Assembly (NCBI GenBank): GCA_017468435.1
Contig: JAFUIP010000015.1
Coordinates: 144,213-208,212, forward strand
Length of the DNA: 64,000 bases
Direction: 5' to 3'
Source of the DNA: Bacteroidales bacterium
GTDB lineage: Bacteria > Bacteroidota > Bacteroidia > Bacteroidales > UBA1402
Part shown: piece by piece, positions 47,621 through 53,933 of the stretch
Layout of the letters: each line of letters begins with the position of its first letter
Position numbering within the stretch: the first letter of the stretch is position 1
The notes under the pieces: model-generated
The model's input: the letters and a program-made list of their open reading frames with translations, nothing else
The model's database searches: none
Told to the model about the DNA's origin: nothing
Made by a program: the position numbers and the translations under genes

Positions 47621-48620
47621 TCAACTTTTCGTCAATATTTCAGTTAGAAGATTGTCTATCAAACGATTCACCATTTCGGGATTGTCGGTGTTGGCATTGT
47701 GTCCGGCATTTTTAATCCAAACGAGAGGAATGCCGCTATGTTTGTGCCAAGCCTTGCTGTATCGGATGCAGGAGCCCGCCCTGTCTTTTTCGCCGCAAAT
47801 AAGCAGCGCCGGGCATTTTATCTCGTAAGGAAGATCGGCCTCCATGGCCTGAGCCAACATACGGAAACCATGTCCCGAGATCTTGGCGTAACGTTCTTGC
47901 GCACCATCGTAAGTCATCATGATATCGTGCATCAGTTGTCGGCCGTAGGTGGTGGTAGATACGCCCTTGCTACCGGTTTTCAACAAAGATTTCCAAGGAT
48001 AATAACGATACACGGGCTCCATTTTCTTCAACAGAAAAATTTCCATCGATGTGACAAAACGTCGTTGCAAGGGCGCGGAATCGATTGAGATAAAACCTTT
48101 TAGCTTGTCTGGAAACAATTGGCTGTACATTTGGCCGACGTAGCCGCCCATTGATTGTCCCACGATAATGGGCCGACGAATGCCTTCTTGCTGAAAAATG
48201 CCCTCTAACCAAATGGCCTTGTCTCTCAAAGTCGAAGCTGAATGGCCAAGAGGCTCCATGAGCGGGCGCATCCCACACCAACACGCGGCATTTATCCTTG
48301 AAATGAGCCACTTGCTTGTCGAAAAGTCTGTGGTCGGCCGTCAGGCCCGGCAAAAACACCAGCGCCGTCTCCTCTTGTAACACCTGTGCTGTCTCCTCTT
48401 GTAACACCAGCGCTGTCTCTGCCTGCGCTTCCTGCTTGCCCAACTTCTGCCCGCCCGACTTCTGCCTGTCCGACTCGATGGCGCTCGCTTCCAGCTCGCT
48501 GTTGTGCACGTCAAACTCAATGGTGCGTTCGTACGACTCGCAGTTATTCACGCTCAACTCGCTGTCGTTCACCCAGTAATGAATGCTGCCACAAGGCGTC
48601 TTATACGTTTTTTCTGTCAT
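47621..48620 (-). pseudogene. Alpha/beta hydrolase broken by a frameshift and enlarged by repeats
   Basis: The N-terminal part (from ATG 48620: MTEKTYKTPCGSIHYWVND) and the C-terminal part (ending 47621) lie in different frames. The first reads LVFLPGLTADHRLFDKQ and VLVWDAPAHGASWPFSFD; the second continues LRDKAIWLEGI, then IIVGQSMGGYVGQMYSQLF (nucleophile Ser) and, near the end, NAGHNANTDNPE (His). Removing one T of the AAA at 48228-48230 would restore one frame, giving FSFDLRDKAIWL. Between the first strands about 60 extra residues are present, including two 24-base tandem repeats (48367-48414) coding for LQEETA. Either a pseudogene or a sequencing error. Confidence 0.8.
48365..48414. repeat. 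24-bp tandem repeat inside the broken hydrolase
   Basis: GTCTCCTCTTGTAACACC occurs at 48367-48384 and 48391-48408, period 24, in frame with the hydrolase (translated LQEETAxV). It sits where a surface loop before the first HG-loop strand would be. Confidence 0.85.
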
Positions 48621-48708
48621 CTTTTCTACGTTTATTCTCCGTTTTTCCCCGTTTTGAAAAGTCTCTACGAGCCAAAACGCCCTGCACCTTCGCTCGCAGT
48701 TTTTCGCT

Positions 48709-48757
48709 CGAAAACCAACGAATTTTCTTCGCCGAAAAACTTTCGCTCAGTGCTCGG
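48709..48757. repeat. 49-bp interspersed repeat, copy A
   Basis: From CGAAAACCAACG to GTGCTCGG; a second copy at 49606-49654 differs at one base. In this copy AGTTTTTCG (48699-48707) and CGAAAAACT (48733-48741) flank the core as a 9-bp inverted repeat, so it can form a hairpin. It lies in the 281-base gap between the broken hydrolase and the 152-aa gene. Confidence 0.85.
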
Positions 48758-48871
48758 GACTTATAGAGGAACAAAAATAGTAAATGTTGGCGGATTACGA
48801 ATTATTCTATTTAGGCCTTATTAATATTAATTAATTTTTAACTCATTGATAATTTTACAAACAAAAGAAAC

Positions 48872-48879
48872 TATCTTTG
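48872..48879 (+). promoter_or_regulatory. Putative -7 element for the 152-aa gene
   Basis: TATCTTTG matches TAnnTTTG and ends 22 bases before the start at 48902 in a very AT-rich gap. TTG at 48846-48848 is 23 bases upstream, slightly too far for an ideal -33. Confidence 0.55.
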
Positions 48880-48901
48880 CGACATTAAATCTTGAATAAC
48901 C

Positions 48902-49360
48902 ATGAAACATTGTTTGAAGAATAATATCATAATACCTAAGGGTAATAGCAAAGATGACATCAGACAGCGCGAACTCATTATCCGTCAATTTTATCAAAAA
49001 TGGAAAGTTGAGAACCCATCACAACGCAAATTCAACCTATCGTTGAAAGATTTCATCAATATCAGAATGATTTCCATCGTGGAGACTAGCGAACATGCAG
49101 CCAAAAGATATCTCTCAACATTGGCCGTACTACAACTTGATGCTATATTAACCGGGGCCCAAACAGTCGCCATCACTCGCCCTAAAAAAGGAAATAAAAA
49201 TCAGCAATCATTTGAAAGAATGATGATTATGGCCTACCATCTACCTGGTATTGGCATGGTAAAAATGACTGTAGGGATACGTAGACTGAGCAAAGAAAAA
49301 GTACAATATTGCATTACAGCCATTTCGGGAAGCGACATAAAAAAAGCACCTCAAGAATGA
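48902..49360 (+). CDS. 152-aa conserved hypothetical protein of the repeat island
   Basis: Basic, AT-rich gene. Visible: RQRELIIRQFYQKWKVENPS (about 24-43), FNLSLKDFINIRMISIVETS (about 46-65), HAAKRYLSTLAVLQLDAILT (about 68-87), then a basic turn RPKKGNKNQQSFERMMIMAY and a last part MTVGIRRLSKEKVQYCITAI. I recognise similar proteins only as hypothetical proteins of Bacteroidales. The last 17 codons lie inside repeat copy 1; the same coding end (CITAISGxDIKKAPQE) is kept as a remnant in copies 2 and 3. No enzymatic motif is seen. Confidence 0.75.
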   Translation: MKHCLKNNIIIPKGNSKDDIRQRELIIRQFYQKWKVENPSQRKFNLSLKDFINIRMISIVETSEHAAKRYLSTLAVLQLDAILTGAQTVAITRPKKGNKNQQSFERMMIMAYHLPGIGMVKMTVGIRRLSKEKVQYCITAISGSDIKKAPQE

Positions 49361-49367
49361 GATGCTT
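49339..49367 (-). terminator. Minus-strand intrinsic terminator in repeat copy 1
   Basis: Minus-strand AAGCATCTC (49367-49359), loop of 6, GAGGTGCTT (49352-49344), then seven T. In the minus-strand RNA all nine pairs form (one G-U); the same bases on the plus strand leave a C-A mismatch and have no T-run, so the signal is strand-specific. It would also end transcription of the outer-membrane protein gene located upstream on this strand. Confidence 0.8.
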
Positions 49368-49470
49368 GCCCCTTGTGCGTGAGGGAGTTTTACACATTCC
49401 GTGTGATGCGATGCGGGCGGGGACTTTGCACTACCCATTACATCGTCCACTCACGACTAATCTTTTCTTG
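49339..49470 (-). ncRNA. Candidate small RNA in repeat copy 1
   Basis: A minus-strand promoter (TTG 49504-49502, 19 bases, TATCTTTG 49482-49475) predicts a transcript from about 49469 to the terminator near 49339, roughly 130 nt. It can form a short ACAC/GTGT hairpin, a CCCT/AGGG hairpin, and the terminator stem. Copy 2 has a CCTT variant that keeps pairing through a wobble. A short minus-strand reading frame crosses it but has no good start. Inference from sequence only. Confidence 0.45.
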
Positions 49471-49474
49471 CCGG

Positions 49475-49504
49475 CAAAGATACTGCAAGAAATCCTCCAC
49501 GCAA
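49475..49504 (-). promoter_or_regulatory. Minus-strand promoter at repeat copy 1
   Basis: TTG (49504-49502), 19 bases, TATCTTTG (49482-49475): exact -7 and good spacing. The -7 box is inside the repeat core and is present in copy 2 (52134-52127); the TTG is just outside and absent from copy 2. Confidence 0.6.
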
Positions 49505-49605
49505 GCACTTTTCCGCAAAAATTTTCGACGAATATTCCGGCTTGCAGAGCCAATGGTGCTGGGCTCGGCTGCCCGCGAATGGGAATGCGAACCTGCCGGC
49601 CCGCG

Positions 49606-49654
49606 CGAAAACCAACGAATTTTCTTCGCTGAAAAACTTTCGCTCAGTGCTCGG
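49606..49654. repeat. 49-bp interspersed repeat, copy B
   Basis: Matches copy A (48709-48757) with a single C/T difference. It ends 31 bases from the 3' end of the outer-membrane protein gene. The two copies bracket the 152-aa gene and repeat copy 1 as direct repeats. Confidence 0.85.
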
Positions 49655-49685
49655 AATCTGTTAATCTGGCCTATCACTTAACAAT

Positions 49686-51758
49686 CTACTCGTGCGATTT
49701 CATAATCGCGCTGTTTAAAATGCTTTCAATCGCATAATTCTCTGGTGAGGTCGTTTTTCCATATCCAAAATTATAAGTAACCTTCAAAGCAACAGTTCGA
49801 CCTTCTTTTAAATCATACTTCTCTATATGCATATCATAACAAGAATAATTCATATAACGTTCAGTTACAGCATACTGAGACCATGGATTATGAATAGAAG
49901 CTTCTAAATTCCAATTCTTCCAATTCCACATAGCATACAAGGTTGCTTTTAAAGGAACTTCCACAAAATATGGTTCTCTGATATCCAAGGCATTATACGG
50001 AGATGCCGCCTCAAGCCCAATACGTGTTTTATTTATACGATAATCTATTTTCAACTTCGCCCTCAGCACATTTTTTGAGAGATTATACACATTTCCTTTT
50101 AACATGTTGTATTCTTCAATAGCTGTCAAAGCAATCTGCAACCTATCTTCACAAAACTTTTGTGCCACGGTAAGTGTCAACATATTACCATAAAAATTCC
50201 CATCGTTGGAAACAGTGCTATAAATATGTTTATCGTCCACCTCATATACATGTAAAATATTATTGAAATAGTTGTAATTCATGTATGAAGCTGTCAATGA
50301 CGTATTATTCCAAGCATGATTGTATTCCAACGTATGACTAAGCACATTTATCGGCTTCAAATTCGGATTTCCTTTGTCCATCTCAAAAAACGAGGACGGA
50401 ACAGCTATATCGTTTTTATTACTTGGAGAAAACAATGTGTTGACATAAAAACCTGTAAATGAAATCGCATGATTGTTTTGCGGCGTATAATTTATTCCAT
50501 AATTAGCCGTTGGATTCAAATAATGATACCTACTTTCATTCAAACGGATATTCATATTTGACAAGCCGGCAGAAATATAATAGAAATGCTTACTACCACC
50601 TTTACTGAGTTGCCACCTAATAGAGGAAACATGATTCTCTAACACTTGCGTACCTGTAACAGTTCCATCATAGATATCATTATAGAAGGAGTAATGATAA
50701 TCGACAATGGTAGAAAAATTCATGCCTCTATGAAAGGTTTTGAAATACTGCAACATCCCCGAGACGGACGCATTATCTTCTTCGACCCGTGTATTTATCT
50801 GCGACTGATTTGTTTCGCTGTAATCGTAACGATAAACATTCCTTCCTGATGTTGCAAATGCCGTAATGTCAACAACTTGTCGATTAGGCAACCATAGACT
50901 ATAATTAGCTTTCGTAAAAAAAGCCTCATCATAAGAGGACGATGCGATGGATGCAGTGGCTGTCTCTTGCACTGATCCCTTATAACTCGACGTTGATAAA
51001 GCTCTATAACAGGGATTATTCTTGTCGGAAAAAGCTCCAAGCAAGGATATGCGGTAATTATCTCCCTTATTTGAAAAACGAAGATTGACCGTATTGGCAA
51101 TTTCTTTACTTGCCAACGGATTTATCAAAGATTCTTTATGTAGCTTATCACCATTAGCGAAAACGTAATTGTTGTTGACAATCTGCTTCTGCTGTTGCAA
51201 TCCCCAGTTATTAGAATACAAAAGCGCAAGGCGCGATTTACTTTTATGATAATCTGCTGAAGCCAAGTATTCTCCTCCGTTGTATAAAAAAGATTCTTTT
51301 GCTGTTATAAGGAAATTTCCCCCATATTCATACTGAACAGTTTTGAAGTTTAACACTCCGCCACTTCCTGCATATTTACCGTCAGGCGTTCTTTGAAATT
51401 CTATACTGACAACACTTTTTGAGCGTAAAGCAGCTATCTCATCAGCACTTGCTTCAATACCATTGATACAGAGGACTACTTCTTTTCCTACCGAATTAAA
51501 AACCTGCTTTGCGTTGTACGAAACATCCAAACCACTCAGATTCATGGCATGCAACATGTCAAAGGCATTTGACGAATGTGCCTTATCCAAGGAACTTGGG
51601 ACAATAATGCTATGCGTAGTGGTTTCCGTCACCGCCTGTGCTTGCAACACGGCCTCACCAAGATCCACAATTCGAATACTATCTGATTGCGCGTTTATCA
51701 TACCCACAACCAAAAGCATCATCAAACACATCAAAGGGCGCATCAGTTTGTATCTCAT
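49686..51758 (-). CDS. TonB-dependent-receptor-like outer-membrane beta-barrel protein
   Basis: 690 aa, AT-rich. Signal peptide (MRPLMCLMMLLVVGMINAQ region), then a plug-like domain at about 30-135 (DLGEAVLQAQAVTETTTHSI, LHAMNLSGLDVSYNAKQVFN, VVLCINGIEASADEI), and a long C-terminal barrel with many aromatic strands (IVDYHYSFYNDIYDGT, LEYNHAWNNTSLTASYMNYN). It lacks the usual N-terminal carboxypeptidase-like domain of SusC proteins and has no SusD partner. Ligand unknown. It lies between repeat copies 1 and 2, opposite in strand to its neighbours; minus-strand TATTTTTG at 51799-51792 may be its -7 box. Confidence 0.82.
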   Translation of the reverse strand: MRYKLMRPLMCLMMLLVVGMINAQSDSIRIVDLGEAVLQAQAVTETTTHSIIVPSSLDKAHSSNAFDMLHAMNLSGLDVSYNAKQVFNSVGKEVVLCINGIEASADEIAALRSKSVVSIEFQRTPDGKYAGSGGVLNFKTVQYEYGGNFLITAKESFLYNGGEYLASADYHKSKSRLALLYSNNWGLQQQKQIVNNNYVFANGDKLHKESLINPLASKEIANTVNLRFSNKGDNYRISLLGAFSDKNNPCYRALSTSSYKGSVQETATASIASSSYDEAFFTKANYSLWLPNRQVVDITAFATSGRNVYRYDYSETNQSQINTRVEEDNASVSGMLQYFKTFHRGMNFSTIVDYHYSFYNDIYDGTVTGTQVLENHVSSIRWQLSKGGSKHFYYISAGLSNMNIRLNESRYHYLNPTANYGINYTPQNNHAISFTGFYVNTLFSPSNKNDIAVPSSFFEMDKGNPNLKPINVLSHTLEYNHAWNNTSLTASYMNYNYFNNILHVYEVDDKHIYSTVSNDGNFYGNMLTLTVAQKFCEDRLQIALTAIEEYNMLKGNVYNLSKNVLRAKLKIDYRINKTRIGLEAASPYNALDIREPYFVEVPLKATLYAMWNWKNWNLEASIHNPWSQYAVTERYMNYSCYDMHIEKYDLKEGRTVALKVTYNFGYGKTTSPENYAIESILNSAIMKSHE

Positions 51759-51990
51759 TGTGCTATAAAGTTAATCTATTCGAATGAGTTGCAAAAATAA
51801 CAAAAGGTTTGGACTGTATCATTTTTTTGCAAAACTATTGACAAAGGCATGATTCGATATAGGCGCGTCATCAGACAGCATACTTGAGGGGCGTTCTTCA
51901 TTTATACACCCTCCTACAAAACTTCTTGGCCAACCTGCCCGCCCACTGATTTGGGAATTATTGCATTACTGCCATTTCGGGAAACGACAT

Positions 51991-52019
51991 AAAAAAAGCA
52001 CCTCAAGAATGAGATGCTT
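51991..52019 (-). terminator. Minus-strand intrinsic terminator in repeat copy 2
   Basis: Same stem, loop and seven-T run as in copy 1. No minus-strand protein gene lies upstream of it, so it only makes sense for a transcript starting within or near the repeat. Confidence 0.75.
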
Positions 52020-52122
52020 GCCCCTTGTGCGTGAAGGAGTTTTACACATTCCGTGTGATGCGATGCGGGCGCGGACTTTGCACTACCCATTACATCGTCC
52101 ACTCACGACTAATCTTTTCTTG
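51991..52122 (-). ncRNA. Candidate small RNA in repeat copy 2
   Basis: Equivalent to the copy 1 candidate: TATCTTTG at 52134-52127 and terminator at 52019-51991. A proper -33 TTG is missing, so expression may be weaker or absent. Confidence 0.35.
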
Positions 52123-52203
52123 CCGGCAAAGATACTGCAAGAAATCAATTATATGTTTCTATATTCTCATCAATAGAGCCTTTTGTTAATTTACTTTTTA
52201 TTA

Positions 52204-52234
52204 TTTGTTATATTATGTAATTGTCATATATTTG
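52204..52234 (+). promoter_or_regulatory. Promoter of the Abi gene
   Basis: TTTG (52204-52207), 19 bases, TATATTTG (52227-52234): full consensus with ideal spacing, 30 bases before the start at 52265. Confidence 0.75.
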
Positions 52235-52264
52235 TCTGCCAATCATTCTAACCTTAAATTAATT

Positions 52265-53221
52265 ATGAAAGAATACACAAAACAACCATTAACATACCAA
52301 CAACAAATATCTTTGTTAAAATCAAGAGGTGTTCATTTTACCGATGAGACGCAGGCAGAAAACCATCTTGCCAACATTAGTTATTATCGCTTAAGCGCAT
52401 ACATGATCCCTTACAAGGAAAAAGTCGGAGATCTAATTATTAACCAATTCAAAATTGATACAAGTTGGGATAAGATCTATCAACTTTATGTTTTCGACCG
52501 CAAATTACGACTTTTGATATTTGATGCCATAGAACGCATAGAAATTGCTGTCCGTACACAACTCATTTATCAACTGAGCCATAAATATGGTTCTCACTGG
52601 CAAGATAATAAACAGATTTTCAAAGAACCGATCAAAAAAAACTCGCGTAAGGGATATCACATTGTTTCTGATGTTTATAGCGACATTCAGAAGCATATTA
52701 AAGAGCAATTGCGCAATAAGAAGGCCGAGATATTTATTCAACACTATCACAATGAATACGATTATCCTGAGAATCCACCCTCATGGATGAGTGTTGAGAT
52801 TATGTATTTTAATCATCTATCGCGTATTTGCAGCGAATTAAGAAAACGTTCTGACATTGAAGGAATTGCATCTTATTTTTCGCTTCCTTCACATACTTTC
52901 TGTTCATGGCTACACACCTTAAACTATATACGTAATATTTGTGCGCACCACGCTAGACTTTGGAATAGAACGCTTAAAATCGTACCGGAGAAGCTATCAT
53001 TTTCGCAAAGACTTGTATGGATTAATAATCCGCACACTGTCAAACGATCTAAAATTTACTACTCTTGTTGTATGATTAATTATTTATTACAAACTGCCAA
53101 TCCAAGTTCTGCATTCAAACAAAAATTGATTAAGCTAATGAATGACCACAAGGAGATAATTTCTCTTAATAACATGGGATTTCCCCATAATTGGTTAGAA
53201 GAAAAAGTTTGGACAGTATAA
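52265..53221 (+). CDS. Abi_2 (AbiD/AbiF-type) abortive-infection protein with HEPN motif
   Basis: 318 aa from the ATG at 52265, well placed behind a strong promoter. N-terminus PLTYQQQISLLKSRGVHF and then HLANISYYRLSAYMIPYK are typical of Abi_2; FDRKLRLLIFDAIERIEIAV near 78-97 and YIRNICAHHARLWNRTL near 221-237 follow, the latter holding the RNxxxH HEPN ribonuclease motif. Such proteins stop phage spread by RNA cleavage or translation arrest. The gene is AT-rich (well below the genome average) and lies between repeat copies 2 and 3. Copy 3 begins inside its last codons. Confidence 0.9.
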   Translation: MKEYTKQPLTYQQQISLLKSRGVHFTDETQAENHLANISYYRLSAYMIPYKEKVGDLIINQFKIDTSWDKIYQLYVFDRKLRLLIFDAIERIEIAVRTQLIYQLSHKYGSHWQDNKQIFKEPIKKNSRKGYHIVSDVYSDIQKHIKEQLRNKKAEIFIQHYHNEYDYPENPPSWMSVEIMYFNHLSRICSELRKRSDIEGIASYFSLPSHTFCSWLHTLNYIRNICAHHARLWNRTLKIVPEKLSFSQRLVWINNPHTVKRSKIYYSCCMINYLLQTANPSSAFKQKLIKLMNDHKEIISLNNMGFPHNWLEEKVWTV

Positions 53222-53238
53222 TTTTTTTTGCAAAACTA

Positions 53239-53269
53239 TTGACAAAAGCATGATTCGATATTACCTTTG
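53239..53269 (+). promoter_or_regulatory. Plus-strand promoter in repeat copy 3
   Basis: TTG (53239-53241), 20 bases, TACCTTTG (53262-53269), full consensus. No gene follows on the plus strand before 57437, so any product is a non-coding RNA or reads antisense to the UroD1 gene. In copy 2 the -7 box has been deleted. Confidence 0.6.
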
Positions 53270-53418
53270 TGCCCATAACAGGCCTCTCAGGCGCGTCATC
53301 AGACAGCATACTTGAGGGGCGTTCTTCATTTATACACCCTCCTACAAAGCATCTTGGCCAACCTGCCCGCCACTGATTTCGGGAATTATTGCATTACTGC
53401 CATTTCGGGAAACGACAT

Positions 53419-53447
53419 AAAAAAAGCACCTCAAGAATGAGATGCTT
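53419..53447 (-). terminator. Minus-strand intrinsic terminator in repeat copy 3
   Basis: Identical hairpin and T-run to copies 1 and 2. It lies downstream of the UroD2-MFS-UroD1 operon on the minus strand (UroD1 ends at 53920), so it may end that transcript. Confidence 0.7.
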
Positions 53448-53473
53448 GCCCCTTGTGCGTGAGGGAGTTTTAC

Positions 53474-53566
53474 GCTTGTGTGTCCGCATCCGCGAGCTTG
53501 AATGCGATGCGGGCGTGGCAGACCAATGCCCACTTAAAGCGGCCCCATGCTTCATCCACGCCACCC
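53474..53566. repeat. Palindromic repeat, truncated unit 0
   Basis: Carries the flanks of the unit family (CGCGAGCTTGAATGCGATGC, then CACTTAAAGCGGCCCC) but lacks the central hairpin, as if about 35 bases were deleted. It is fused to the end of island repeat copy 3. Confidence 0.7.
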
Positions 53567-53933
53567 AAGCTTTAAAGAAGTGTTGAGATGTCGCGTCCGC
53601 GAGCTTGAGAGCGACGGGAGTTTACTTGAAGTAAATGACCGAGCTCGAATGCGATGCGGGCGCGGCAGATCAATGCCCACTTAAAGCGGCCCCAAGCTTT
53701 GGAGAAGGTTTGAGATGTGGTGGCGACAAGTTTGAGCCCGAAGGGAGCGTACTGAAGTACGTGACCGAGGGCGAGAACGAAGTCGGCGACGCAGATTAAG
53801 CCTTATGCAAAGCCCCAAGCTTTAAAGAAGTGTTGAGATGTCGCGTCCGCAAGCTTGAGAGCGACGGGAGTTTACTTGAAGTAAATGACCGAGCTCGAAT
53901 GCGATGCGGGCGCGGCAGATCAATGCTTATTTA
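53567..53933. repeat. Three about-120-bp palindromic repeat units
   Basis: Units at 53567-53693, 53694-53816 and 53817-53933, each beginning AAGCTTT. Units 1 and 3 are nearly identical; unit 2 is diverged but keeps the plan. Each has a central palindrome: TTTACTTGAAGTAAA (53621-53635, 53871-53885) or CGTACTGAAGTACG (53748-53761), so the stem is kept by paired changes, and outer arms (CGCGTCCGC and GCGGGCGCG in units 1 and 3) that also pair. The last unit ends inside the 3' end of the UroD1 gene. Confidence 0.85.

Larger units (their letters stand above)
49308..49494. repeat. Island repeat, copy 1 (187-bp core)
   Basis: Nearly identical, without gaps, to 51960-52146; the first 86 bases also match copy 3 (53388-53473). 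It begins inside the 3' end of the 152-aa gene, holds a minus-strand terminator and a minus-strand TATCTTTG box. The gap 49361-49685 contains the rest of this copy, an unassigned stretch, and 49-bp repeat copy B; no gene was seen there. Confidence 0.92.
51808..52146. repeat. Island repeat, copy 2 (extended, 339 bp)
   Basis: The left part (51808-51959) matches copy 3 and the right part (51960-52146) matches copy 1. It opens with AAGGTTTGGACTGTA, which can be read K-V-W-T-V, the last five residues of the Abi protein encoded at 52265-53221, so it carries the remnant of a second Abi 3' end. Compared with copy 3 it lacks 28 bases containing the -7 box. The gap 51759-52264 holds this repeat plus the Abi promoter and no other gene. 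Confidence 0.9.
53208..53473. repeat. Island repeat, copy 3 (extended, 266 bp)
   Basis: Starts in the last codons of the Abi gene and matches copy 2 apart from a 28-base insertion after GATTCGATAT and a few changes. It keeps the CITAISG-coding remnant of the 152-aa gene and the terminator hairpin, then leaves the shared sequence at 53473, where the palindromic repeats begin, so the minus-strand promoter half is missing. The 698-base gap 53222-53919 contains only this copy and those repeats. Confidence 0.9.

Noticed and set aside
49241..49450. Minus-strand reading frame across repeat copy 1 (similar frames at 51914-52102 and 53342-53533)
   Set aside because: The frames follow the repeat identity but have no good start or ribosome-binding site and cross the terminator hairpin; they are better explained by the repeat itself.
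49309..49632. Plus-strand short frames continuing from the 152-aa gene end (YCHFGKRHKKSTSRMRC type)
   Set aside because: They are out-of-frame copies of the 152-aa gene end within the repeat, recurring in copies 2 and 3, not separate genes.
53222..53919. Integron attC sites and an integrase
   Set aside because: No integrase gene is in the window and the repeat lacks the short paired R/L boxes of attC; only the cassette-like layout is similar.
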